DNA of 64,000 nt, taken from NCBI GenBank assembly GCA_049515135.1, contig JBEKUJ010000019.1, positions 1 through 64,000 of the forward strand. Reading direction: 5' to 3'. The stretch's first letter is position 1. Every line of letters begins with the position of its first letter. The position numbers were made by a program, and so were the translations under genes. Below are positions 8,446-15,935 of this stretch, in pieces. Source of the stretch: Fen-1364 sp049515135 (GTDB lineage Bacteria; Spirochaetota; Spirochaetia; SZUA-6; Fen-1364). The notes under the pieces were generated by a model. That model had not been told where the DNA came from and made no database searches. It was given only the letters and a program-made list of their open reading frames with translations.

Positions 8446-9573
8446 TCACGGTCCGTGAAGCCGGGCCACAGTCTCCACGTGCGACGTCTGGGGATAGAAG
8501 TCGAAAAGCCCCACCTGGTCCAGGGTGAATCCGCGCGAAGTCAGCTCCCCCAGGTCCCGCGCCAGTGTGACGGGGTTGCAGGATACGTACACCAGCCGGC
8601 CCGGCCCGGCCGTGCAGAGCCAGCGGCGCACGTCGGGACCCAGCCCGGCGCGCGGAGGATCAACGACAACAGCGTCATAGGCTTCCCTGGCCAACCCCGT
8701 TTCTATCCACTGCTCAACGCTCATCGGGTAGAAGTCATGGGCCGGACCCGTGATGTTCCGCCTGGCAAATGACAGGCTGAGCGAGCTGGCTTCCACGGCC
8801 GTCACCCGCGAAAATTGCTCAGCAAGAAACGCGCCGAAAAGCCCGACGCCGCAGTACAGGTCTGCGGCAGTCCCGCCCGAAAGGTCACGCGTCGCAAAAG
8901 GAACCAACTCGGAAAGGACCGAGAGGTTTGACTGGAAGAAGCAGCCCACGGAGAAAACGATCTTCTTTCCCCGCACCTGGACCATGATGTCACGGTCATC
9001 GTCTATTCCTTCGACGGCCGTCGTGTCTCCCTGGCCCCACACGGTAAATCGATCCAGACCCGGGGGAGCGAGGGCAGGTTTCGCGAAAACCCGGTTGATC
9101 CCCTGTTCGGAGACTGGGCAGGTCTCCACCGGCACTGTGTCCTGGCTGGCGGCCCCCATGAACCCGAGCCTCCCGTTCCTGTCACGATGGATCTGCGCGC
9201 GGTTTCGGTAGCCGAGCGAAGGGCCGGCATGGACACTGACTTCATCCCATGAGAAGCGCCCAACCCTCCGGAAGGCTTCGCGGACAATTTCGACTTTCTG
9301 CCTCAGCTGCTCCTCATGGCGGACGTGCAGCCAGTCGCAGCCCCCGCATACCCCGGCGAGCCTGCAGGGAGGGTCTTGCCGGTTGGGGGACGCGGCAACA
9401 ACCGTGACCAGGGATGCCCGATCGAAATCCCTGCGGCGCTGGGTCAGACGCGCCCTGACCTTTTCCCCGGGGAGTGTCCCCGGCACGAATACCGCTTTTC
9501 CGTCAAGGAACCCCAGGCCCTCACCGCCGGCGACGAGCTTCTCAATCAGGATCTCCGCGTGCACGGTGGACAC
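8446..9573 (-). CDS. RlmD/RumA-like rRNA (uracil-5-)-methyltransferase
   Basis: A 375-residue SAM-dependent m5U RNA methyltransferase. A TRAM domain occupies residues 1-60. A [4Fe-4S] cluster motif follows, with Cys70, Cys76, Cys79 (CX5CX2C) and Cys152. The SAM site is AADLYCGVGLFGAFLAE, with VDPPRAGL after it. SCNPVTLARDL carries the catalytic cysteine nucleophile and HVETVARL at the C-terminus the catalytic base Glu367. This is the RlmD/RlmCD (RumA) layout; which uridine is modified cannot be decided, so no symbol is given. It opens the three-gene minus-strand unit with the U32 protein. The start is GTG at 9573, preceded at exactly 6 bases by a TACACT -10 box, which predicts a leaderless transcript. 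No Shine-Dalgarno sequence precedes it. Confidence 0.94.
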   Translation of the reverse strand: MSTVHAEILIEKLVAGGEGLGFLDGKAVFVPGTLPGEKVRARLTQRRRDFDRASLVTVVAASPNRQDPPCRLAGVCGGCDWLHVRHEEQLRQKVEIVREAFRRVGRFSWDEVSVHAGPSLGYRNRAQIHRDRNGRLGFMGAASQDTVPVETCPVSEQGINRVFAKPALAPPGLDRFTVWGQGDTTAVEGIDDDRDIMVQVRGKKIVFSVGCFFQSNLSVLSELVPFATRDLSGGTAADLYCGVGLFGAFLAEQFSRVTAVEASSLSLSFARRNITGPAHDFYPMSVEQWIETGLAREAYDAVVVDPPRAGLGPDVRRWLCTAGPGRLVYVSCNPVTLARDLGELTSRGFTLDQVGLFDFYPQTSHVETVARLHGP

Positions 9574-9579
9574 CCGCGG

Positions 9580-9609
9580 AGTGTAGCATCAGTAAAACGG
9601 GCTGCACAA
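9580..9609 (-). promoter_or_regulatory. Putative leaderless promoter of the RNA methyltransferase gene
   Basis: On the minus strand TTGTGC (9609-9604), an 18-base spacer and TACACT (9585-9580) end 6 bases before the GTG start at 9573. The predicted +1 is at or next to the start codon. Confidence 0.5.
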
Positions 9610-9630
9610 TGAGGGCTCGAAAGATTAGGC

Positions 9631-9659
9631 TTGCGAAAGAAGAGTCTGCCAACTACACT
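9631..9659 (+). promoter_or_regulatory. Putative promoter of the 9683 gene
   Basis: TTGCGA (9631-9636), a 17-base spacer and TACACT (9654-9659). This rules out the TTG at 9659 as a start and leaves a leader of about 16 bases before the ATG at 9683. It is divergent from the promoter at 9580-9609. Confidence 0.5.
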
Positions 9660-9682
9660 TGAAATCAAGCAGGGCAAGAACC

Positions 9683-10327
9683 ATGATCTTCATGGAATGG
9701 CTTCATTCGCTTGTTGGCAACCTCAGGGCAGACCAGGTCTCCGTGACGGCGAACCTGGTGGTCGCGCTGGCGGCTGTGATAGGTGTGCCGGTCGGTCTGG
9801 TTCAGCTAGGGCGTCTGGTGAGCCTGAGGCAGGATGAAGAACAGCAGCGCCGTCGGCACGCTGCAGAGGAATTGCTTGCTGCCTACCTGAATGAATACAG
9901 GACACCCCAGATGGGGCGTGCCATTGCGAACCTGTGGGACCTGTATAAGCTCGCCAGAAGAAACCCTCGCGAGCTGGTTCGCCTCTACATACGACTCTAC
10001 AAGAAGGAACGGAATCACGCCTTTCATTTTGAAGTGCGGCGGAGGGTATCGATTTTCTATCAGCACCTGGCCCTCTTTGTGGAACGGGAAGAATATGCAA
10101 AGGAAGAGATCTATCGAATGTGGTCCAAGTCGAACCTGGACTTGATTCCAAAGGTCCTGATTCCCCTGGAAGTCGTTGCTGTCCCAGAAATCCTTAGTGG
10201 TTTTCCATCGGAAGTGCGCAAAGACAACTTCTATTTTGATACTTCCCTGGAACATTCAATCACTGCGATGCAGCAACTCTATGACAATGCGCCTGAGAAG
10301 CAGATTACTCACGAGGCCGGCGCGTGA
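9683..10327 (+). CDS. Hypothetical protein with one N-terminal membrane segment
   Basis: A 214-residue protein not assigned to a family. Residues ~16-38 (VTANLVVALAAVIGVPVGLVQLG) are a likely membrane anchor. The remainder is charged and helical (LRQDEEQQRRRHAAEELLAAYLN, KKERNHAFHFEVRRRVSIFYQHLALFVEREEYAKEEIYRMW) and probably faces the cytoplasm. The layout (one helix, then an Arg-rich linker, then a helical domain with FYQHLALFVE) resembles DUF4760-like proteins, but this is only a resemblance. Codon use has more A/T than its neighbours, a mild sign of different origin. It has its own promoter and is followed by a 276-base gap with a hairpin, so it seems to be a single-gene unit between the RNA-modification genes and glnA. 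Confidence 0.75.
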   Translation: MIFMEWLHSLVGNLRADQVSVTANLVVALAAVIGVPVGLVQLGRLVSLRQDEEQQRRRHAAEELLAAYLNEYRTPQMGRAIANLWDLYKLARRNPRELVRLYIRLYKKERNHAFHFEVRRRVSIFYQHLALFVEREEYAKEEIYRMWSKSNLDLIPKVLIPLEVVAVPEILSGFPSEVRKDNFYFDTSLEHSITAMQQLYDNAPEKQITHEAGA

Positions 10328-10365
10328 TCGGGGAGGCATGCCTGCCCCACAACACAGGCGTTCGA

Positions 10366-10416
10366 CGAAAGCTACAAATGCGTATACGCTTTCGTTTCCG
10401 TCCTACATTTTTGTAG
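10366..10416. repeat. Two short inverted repeats in the glnA upstream region
   Basis: CGAAAGC (10366-10372) pairs with GCTTTCG (10388-10394), and CTACA/TGTAG flank TTTT at 10403-10416. They may act as a weak terminator of the preceding gene or as part of the upstream activator region of glnA. Apart from these and the sigma-54 promoter, 10328-10603 holds no gene. Confidence 0.4.
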
Positions 10417-10495
10417 CCAATAATCCCTTTTACCAGGCTGCATAAAGCTCGGTATTTCATTTGAGGGTAATGATTTATGTGACATAGTTTGCTCC

Positions 10496-10511
10496 TGGCA
10501 TGGTGTTTGCA
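10496..10511 (+). promoter_or_regulatory. Sigma-54 (RpoN) promoter of glnA
   Basis: TGGCATGGTGTTTGCA carries the invariant GG (10497-10498) and GC (10509-10510) with exactly 10 bases between them, matching the -24/-12 consensus TGGCAC-N5-TTGCA in all but one position. Transcription would start near 10522, leaving a leader of about 80 bases before glnA. Sigma-54 control implies an NtrC-type activator encoded elsewhere. Confidence 0.8.
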
Positions 10512-10603
10512 TTTCTGGCGATCGGGAACGTGTTTCCCCGACTCCCCTCCTGTGGCGTTCGGCCGAGGCCCGGGAGGGGCATTATGGCAAGGAGGTATTG
10601 AAG

Positions 10604-12028
10604 ATGAGCATCGGCAAGACTCCAAAAGAGATCATCACTTTCATGGAGAAGGAGAAGGTGGAGGTCGTGGACCTGAGGTTCATGGACTTTCCCGGTATCT
10701 GGCAACACTTCTCCGTCCCCGCGCGCGAGCTGAGCGAGGAGGCGTTCGAGAAGGGGCTCGGGTTCGACGGATCCAGCATCAGAGGCTGGCAGGCGATCAA
10801 CGAGTCGGACATGCTCGTAAAGCCGGTGGCCGACACCTGCTTTGTGGATCCGTTCCTCCAGGCAAAGACGCTGGTAGCAATCTGCAACATCGCGGACCCT
10901 CTCACCGGGGAGGACTACACCAGGGACCCGCGGAACATCGCCCGCAAAGCGGAGGCTTTTGTCAAGGGAACCGGTCTTGCCGATGTCCCCTACTTCGGGC
11001 CCGAGGCGGAGTTCTTCGTCTTCGACGACATCCGCTATGACCAGAACGAGCACGAAGGCTACTATCATATCGACTCCGTTGAGGGCCGGTGGAACTCAGG
11101 GCGCATGGAGGCTCCCAACCTCGGGTACAAGCTCCGCTACAAGGAGGGCTACTTCCCCGTTCCTCCCGCGGACACCCTGCAGGACATCAGAAGCGCCATG
11201 ATGCTCACCCTGGAGTCAATCGATGTTCCCATCGAAGCGCAGCACCACGAGGTGGCAAGCGGTGGTCAGTGCGAGATCGACATGCGCTTCAACAACCTGG
11301 TGACCATGGCGGACAACCTGCTGAAGTACAAGTACGTCGTGAAGAACACCGCCAAGAAGTTCAACAAGGTGGCCACGTTCATGCCCAAGCCCCTGTTCGG
11401 CGACAACGGGAGCGGGATGCACGTCCATTTCTCCCTGTGGAAGGGCGACAAGAACCTCTTTGCCGGAGACAAGTATGCAGGGCTCTCACAGATGGCGCTG
11501 TACGCAATTGGAGGACTCCTGAAGCACGCCCCGTCGATCCTTGCGTTCGCCACACCAACGACCAACAGCTTCAAGAGGCTCGTGCCCGGGTTCGAGGCTC
11601 CCGTGAACCTGGCCTACTCCCGGCGCAACAGGAGCGCTGCAATCCGCATCCCCATGTACTCCCCGTCGCCAAAGGCGAAGAGGCTGGAGTTCCGCTGTCC
11701 TGATCCCAGCAGCAACCCGTACCTGACGTTCTCCGCCATGCTGATGGCGGCCGTGGACGGGATCCAGAACAAGATCGACCCGGGACAACCCCTGGACAAG
11801 GACATCTACGACCTGCCCCCCGAAGAGGCCTCAAAGGTCCCGCAGACGCCGGGCTCCCTCCGCGAGGTCCTCAAGGCTCTGCAGAACGACCACCAATACC
11901 TGTTGAAGAACGACGTGTTCACGCCCGACGTGATAGAGACCTGGATCGAGTACAAGATGAAGAACGAAGTCCTTGCTCTCGACCTGCGTCCGCATCCCTG
12001 GGAGTTCATGCTCTACTTCGACATTTAA
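10604..12028 (+). CDS. glnA: Glutamine synthetase type I
   Basis: A 474-residue GSI that condenses glutamate and ammonia at the cost of ATP, the main ammonia-assimilating enzyme. Signatures include FDGSSIRGW, the metal-binding GPEAEFFVFD, GQCEIDMRFN, the NGSGMHVHFSLWK block, the NRSAAIRIP ATP-site segment and RLEFRCPDPSSNPYLTFSAML. IYDLPPEEA holds the adenylylation tyrosine (Tyr402; Tyr397 in E. coli), making this the GSI-beta class regulated by the GlnE encoded just downstream. The start at ATG 10604 is set by AAGGAGGT at 10589-10596 with 7-base spacing; the upstream TTG at 10598 is too close to that site. Expression is predicted to depend on the sigma-54 promoter at 10496 and to stop at the terminator at 12072. 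Confidence 0.98.
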   Translation: MSIGKTPKEIITFMEKEKVEVVDLRFMDFPGIWQHFSVPARELSEEAFEKGLGFDGSSIRGWQAINESDMLVKPVADTCFVDPFLQAKTLVAICNIADPLTGEDYTRDPRNIARKAEAFVKGTGLADVPYFGPEAEFFVFDDIRYDQNEHEGYYHIDSVEGRWNSGRMEAPNLGYKLRYKEGYFPVPPADTLQDIRSAMMLTLESIDVPIEAQHHEVASGGQCEIDMRFNNLVTMADNLLKYKYVVKNTAKKFNKVATFMPKPLFGDNGSGMHVHFSLWKGDKNLFAGDKYAGLSQMALYAIGGLLKHAPSILAFATPTTNSFKRLVPGFEAPVNLAYSRRNRSAAIRIPMYSPSPKAKRLEFRCPDPSSNPYLTFSAMLMAAVDGIQNKIDPGQPLDKDIYDLPPEEASKVPQTPGSLREVLKALQNDHQYLLKNDVFTPDVIETWIEYKMKNEVLALDLRPHPWEFMLYFDI

Positions 12029-12071
12029 AACGGCTGGAACACCTCCTCAGCTTTCTGGTCCTACCCTCTTG

Positions 12072-12099
12072 CCCCCCGCCAGCGCGGGGGGTTCTTTTT
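12072..12099 (+). terminator. Rho-independent terminator of glnA
   Basis: A perfect 8-base-pair GC stem (CCCCCCGC / GCGGGGGG, 12072-12079 and 12084-12091) with loop CAGC is followed by TTCTTTTT. It lies 43 bases after the glnA stop and separates glnA from glnE. Confidence 0.92.
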
Positions 12100-12126
12100 G
12101 CGTCCTACTTTTCCGCAAAACATCTC

Positions 12127-12155
12127 TTGGCAACCGGCTCGAGTCACCGTATCCT
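12127..12155 (+). promoter_or_regulatory. Putative leaderless promoter of glnE
   Basis: TTGGCA (12127-12132), a 17-base spacer and TATCCT (12150-12155) lie between the glnA terminator and the glnE ATG. Only 6 bases separate the -10 box from the start codon, so a leaderless mRNA is predicted. Confidence 0.55.
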
Positions 12156-12161
12156 TCCCGC

Positions 12162-15100
12162 ATGCCCCCTGCGCTCGTCGAGCACATCATGGCCCGCCTC
12201 CCCAGCGTCGACCCGCGGATCATCGACGAGCACGTGCGGAGGCTGGATAAGCGCTATTTCGCCCGGTTTTCCGAAGAGGAGATCGCAACCCACGTCGAAG
12301 GACTTGCCGGCCTCGGGACAGGGGAAGCAGTCAAGGTCCTGGGCTCCCAGCGGACCTCAGGGGCTCTGATCTGCACTGTCCTGGCTTTCGATCATCTGGG
12401 CGCTTTCTCCCTCATCGCCGGGGTGGTCTCCGCAATGGGTTTCAACATCCTCTCGGGCGACATCTTCACCTGGGCCGCGCCGGACGCCCGGACTCCGCGC
12501 GAGATGCGGCTACGGCGCAAACGCATCATCGACCAGCTCGCATTGACACCGGGTCCGGCCCCCGCGGACGATGCATGGCTGCAGAAGCTTTCCGCGACTC
12601 TTGCAGGCATCTTCGAGGCGCTGGAGCAGGGCGGAGAGGCCGCAGCCCGCGCCCGCCAGATCGTGAACGAGATGGCCGCAGAAAAGCTTGCCGACTTGAA
12701 GCTGGACGCCCGCGGCGTCCTGTACCCCGTGCTCATCGAGCTGGCAAATGAAGGGTCTCCTGTGGCGCGGACCCGTATGCGGGTGAAGACCCAGGACACT
12801 CCTTTTTTCCTCTACGCTTTCTCCACCGCCCTTTCCCTGCAGGACGTCTCCATAGAGAGCGTCACCATCAGGACGGAGGAAGGCAGAATCGAGGACGAGC
12901 TTGAGTTCGTTGATGGCGCGGGAAAGCCCATAACCGACCAGACGCGGCTGGACGGCATCAAGCTCTCCGTCCTGCTCACCAAGCAGTTCACGTCTTTCCT
13001 GGGGAGCGCCTCAGACCCCCTTGCGGCGCTCCTGCGCTTCGAGCAGCTGGTGAAGGACATTGTCACGGCGCCCGGCCAGGACCGCTGGGTGGAGCTCCTC
13101 TCCAGCCAGAAAGTCCTGCGGGACCTCGCGCAGCTTCTGGGCGCAAGCTCCTTCCTCTGGGAGGATTTCGTCCGGCTGCAATACGAAGAGCTGATCCCCC
13201 TGCTGGGACCCGGGGTGGCAGGAAAGACTCTGTGCGAGCCGATCGAGCTTCTGCCGGAGAGGCTGGAGCTGGCCCTTGGCGGCACAGCGGATCCTGAGGA
13301 GTTTGCGCGCAGGCTGAACGAGTTCAAGGACAGGGAAATCTACCTCTACGATCTGGACCACATTCTGGCTCCCCAGCGCAGGGCCGCGGCCGACGAGGAA
13401 TCCTTCATCTCGGACTTCCTCACCCTGAGCAGACGCCTCACGGCCCTTGCGGAGGTTGTTGTGGATGCCGCAGCCTCTTTCGCATTGCGCCAGCTTGCCC
13501 AGCGCTTCGGGGAGCCGCGAACGGTGGCCGGCCTTCCCGTGAAGCTTGCAATCATGGGGCTGGGAAAGCTGGGCGGCGTGGCGCTGGGATACGCCTCGGA
13601 CATCGAGCTTCTCTTCGTGTACAGCGACAGCGGCTCCACCGAAGGCGCCGAGGTCATCGGCAACGCGGAGTTCTTCGACCGACTGGTGCGCGAGGTGCTC
13701 CGCCTGGTGCACGCCAAGCGGGAAGGGATCTTCCACATCGACCTGCGCCTCCGGCCCTTTAGCGCCTCCGGGCCGCTTGCCTGCAGCCTGGAGAGCTTCT
13801 GCACGTATTATGCCCGGGGCGGAGGCTCGCACTCCTACGAGCGGCTCTCCCTTGTGCGTCTGCGGGCAGTCGGGGGAAACAAACAGTTCGGACGCCAGGT
13901 GGAGCGCCTGCGGGATGAAATGGTCTACGCGGCCCGCAGCATCGACCTTGCGGAGCTGCGGGACATCCGGCTGAAGCAGGCGCAGGAGAAAATCCAGCGC
14001 GGCGGGCTCAACGCCAAGTTCAGCCCTGGAGCCCTGGTGGACCTGGAGTATGCCGTGCAGGCCCTCCAGGTCACCCACGGAGCAGCGGAAGCAAAGCTGC
14101 GCACTCCGCGGATCCACGAGGCCCTCGATGCGCTGGCCTCCATCGGCGTGCTGGATGCGGTAGAGGCGGCCGAGCTTGTGTCCGCGTACAGGTTCTTCCG
14201 TCACCTGATCAACGGGCTGCGAATGCTGCGCGGCTCGGCGCAGGACCTGTTCCTCCCGGGCCTGGACTCCGATGAGTACCTCCACCTCGCCCGGCGCATG
14301 GGCTATCAGCCGCAGCCCGAGTTGAGCCCTGCGCGCAAGCTTCACCTTGATTTCGAGGCCCACACCGCTGAGGTCCGGTCTTTCGTGGAGCGGTATTTCG
14401 GCCGGGAGACGCTCCCCGGAGTTTCCAAGGTCACTGTTGCGGATATCGTGCTTTCCAGCACTGTTCCCGATGAGCTTGCGCAGGCCGCGCTTGTGGAAAA
14501 GGGTTTTGCCAATCCGGCCCGCGCAATCATCAACCTGCGGCAGATAGCCGGGGAGGCGGACAGGCGGGCGCTGTTTGCCCGGCTTGCCACTCTCTCGACG
14601 GACGTCCTCTCCCAGCGTCCTGATCCGGACATGGCCCTCAATAACTGGGAAAGGTTCCTTCACGCTCTCCCGGACCCTGCGGCGCACCTTCGCCAGATGC
14701 TTTCCCAGCCCATGCGCCTCGAGATCCTCCTCTCCATCTTTTCAGCAAGCCAGTTCCTTGCCGACACGCTTGTCCGGAACCCCGAGTTTCTTGACCATAT
14801 CGGGCGCCGCGATGTCCTGAACGTGCCCCGCAGCTCCTCGGAGATTTGCGGCGAGCTGCTCGTGATCTCGGAGCAGACCCGGGACCACGGCGCGTGGGTT
14901 GATGCGCTGAGACGCTACCGGCGTCGGGAGATCCTGCGCATCGGCGCCCGCGACATCTGTCTCGGCGCCCCCACACAGCGGATCATGGAGGAGATCTCCG
15001 ACCTTGCAGACGGCGTCATCGGGGCTGCGCTGGATCGAATCCGCCGGGAGGCGGGAACGCGGACCGGCGCCGGCCGGAGTCCGGCGTTCTGCGTCGTCGC

Positions 15101-15935
15101 TTTCGGCAAGCTGGGAGGAAGGGAGCTGAACTACAGCTCGGACATCGATCTCATGGGCTTGTGCGATGGGAACGAGACGGATGTGGAGCGCGCCACGCCC
15201 ATCATGGAGGCCCTGCGCGCGGACCTCTCCTCCCATACGACAGAGGGGTATGCGTACAGAGTGGACCTCCGGCTCAGGCCCTACGGGAGCTCCGGGCAGC
15301 TCGTCTTTTCGCTGGAGTCGCTTCGCGCATACTACGCCCGCAACGCCGCCTTGTGGGAAGTCCAGGCGCTGCTCAAGGCACGGCCGGTTGCCGGGGACGT
15401 GGATCTCGGACAGGCGTTTCTCCGCGCCGCCCGCGAGGTGCTTCTTTCTCCTCACCCCGCAGCCCAGATTGCCTCTTCCATCACCAGGCTTCGAAAGGAA
15501 GCCATCCGCGCGCTCTCCCGAAGCATCCTGACCACCACGGACATCAAGACCGGCCTTGGCGGACTTCGTGACATCGAGTTCCTTGCGCAGGGTTTGCAGC
15601 TGGCCCACGCGCGGGAGAAGCCGGAGCTCCTCCAGGGCGGCACAATTCCGGCTCTTCGCGCCCTGGGCCAGGCGGGGATCCTGCCCGGGGAAAAGGTGGA
15701 GAGCCTCACCGGCGACTACCTCTTCCTGCGCAGGGTGGAGCACTTCCTCCAGATCTACGAAGACCGCCAGACGCACAGCCTGCCCAGCGACCCCGCCCAG
15801 CTTCGAGCGCTTTCCCGGTTGATGCTGGGCAGCGGAGCCACCGCGGAGCAGCTCATCTCCAGGCTGTCCCGTCGCCTGGAGAGAGTCCAGGCAGAGTACC
15901 GAAGCTCCATGCATATGGTGGAGAACACGGAATAG
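12162..15935 (+). CDS. glnE: Glutamine synthetase adenylyltransferase/deadenylylase with N-terminal ACT-like domains
   Basis: A 1,257-residue bifunctional GlnE, about 300 residues longer than the E. coli enzyme. The first nucleotidyltransferase domain (deadenylylase position) has GLGKLGGVALGYASDIELLF, with Asp480 and Glu482 where Asp-X-Asp is usual. The second (adenylylase) has AFGKLGGRELNYSSDIDLM, with Asp994 and Asp996 intact, each followed by a LRLRPFSASG/LRLRPYGSSG block and a helical domain. The extra N-terminus shows two ACT-like stretches: residues ~66-105 (FDHLGAFSLIAGVVSAMGFN then IFTW) and ~203-265 (VKTQDTPFFLYAFSTAL then DVSIESVTI), resembling the glutamine-sensing ACT domains of GlnD. 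The start at 12162 follows a terminator and a well-placed promoter. The 3' end overlaps convergent hutH by 83 bases. Confidence 0.95.
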   Translation: MPPALVEHIMARLPSVDPRIIDEHVRRLDKRYFARFSEEEIATHVEGLAGLGTGEAVKVLGSQRTSGALICTVLAFDHLGAFSLIAGVVSAMGFNILSGDIFTWAAPDARTPREMRLRRKRIIDQLALTPGPAPADDAWLQKLSATLAGIFEALEQGGEAAARARQIVNEMAAEKLADLKLDARGVLYPVLIELANEGSPVARTRMRVKTQDTPFFLYAFSTALSLQDVSIESVTIRTEEGRIEDELEFVDGAGKPITDQTRLDGIKLSVLLTKQFTSFLGSASDPLAALLRFEQLVKDIVTAPGQDRWVELLSSQKVLRDLAQLLGASSFLWEDFVRLQYEELIPLLGPGVAGKTLCEPIELLPERLELALGGTADPEEFARRLNEFKDREIYLYDLDHILAPQRRAAADEESFISDFLTLSRRLTALAEVVVDAAASFALRQLAQRFGEPRTVAGLPVKLAIMGLGKLGGVALGYASDIELLFVYSDSGSTEGAEVIGNAEFFDRLVREVLRLVHAKREGIFHIDLRLRPFSASGPLACSLESFCTYYARGGGSHSYERLSLVRLRAVGGNKQFGRQVERLRDEMVYAARSIDLAELRDIRLKQAQEKIQRGGLNAKFSPGALVDLEYAVQALQVTHGAAEAKLRTPRIHEALDALASIGVLDAVEAAELVSAYRFFRHLINGLRMLRGSAQDLFLPGLDSDEYLHLARRMGYQPQPELSPARKLHLDFEAHTAEVRSFVERYFGRETLPGVSKVTVADIVLSSTVPDELAQAALVEKGFANPARAIINLRQIAGEADRRALFARLATLSTDVLSQRPDPDMALNNWERFLHALPDPAAHLRQMLSQPMRLEILLSIFSASQFLADTLVRNPEFLDHIGRRDVLNVPRSSSEICGELLVISEQTRDHGAWVDALRRYRRREILRIGARDICLGAPTQRIMEEISDLADGVIGAALDRIRREAGTRTGAGRSPAFCVVAFGKLGGRELNYSSDIDLMGLCDGNETDVERATPIMEALRADLSSHTTEGYAYRVDLRLRPYGSSGQLVFSLESLRAYYARNAALWEVQALLKARPVAGDVDLGQAFLRAAREVLLSPHPAAQIASSITRLRKEAIRALSRSILTTTDIKTGLGGLRDIEFLAQGLQLAHAREKPELLQGGTIPALRALGQAGILPGEKVESLTGDYLFLRRVEHFLQIYEDRQTHSLPSDPAQLRALSRLMLGSGATAEQLISRLSRRLERVQAEYRSSMHMVENTE

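Noticed and set aside
13011..14687. A 558-residue open frame on the minus strand.
   Set aside because: It is fully inside glnE on the other strand. GC-rich codon bias creates long antisense frames, and its composition (Arg/His/Glu-rich, no domain) is that of a shadow.
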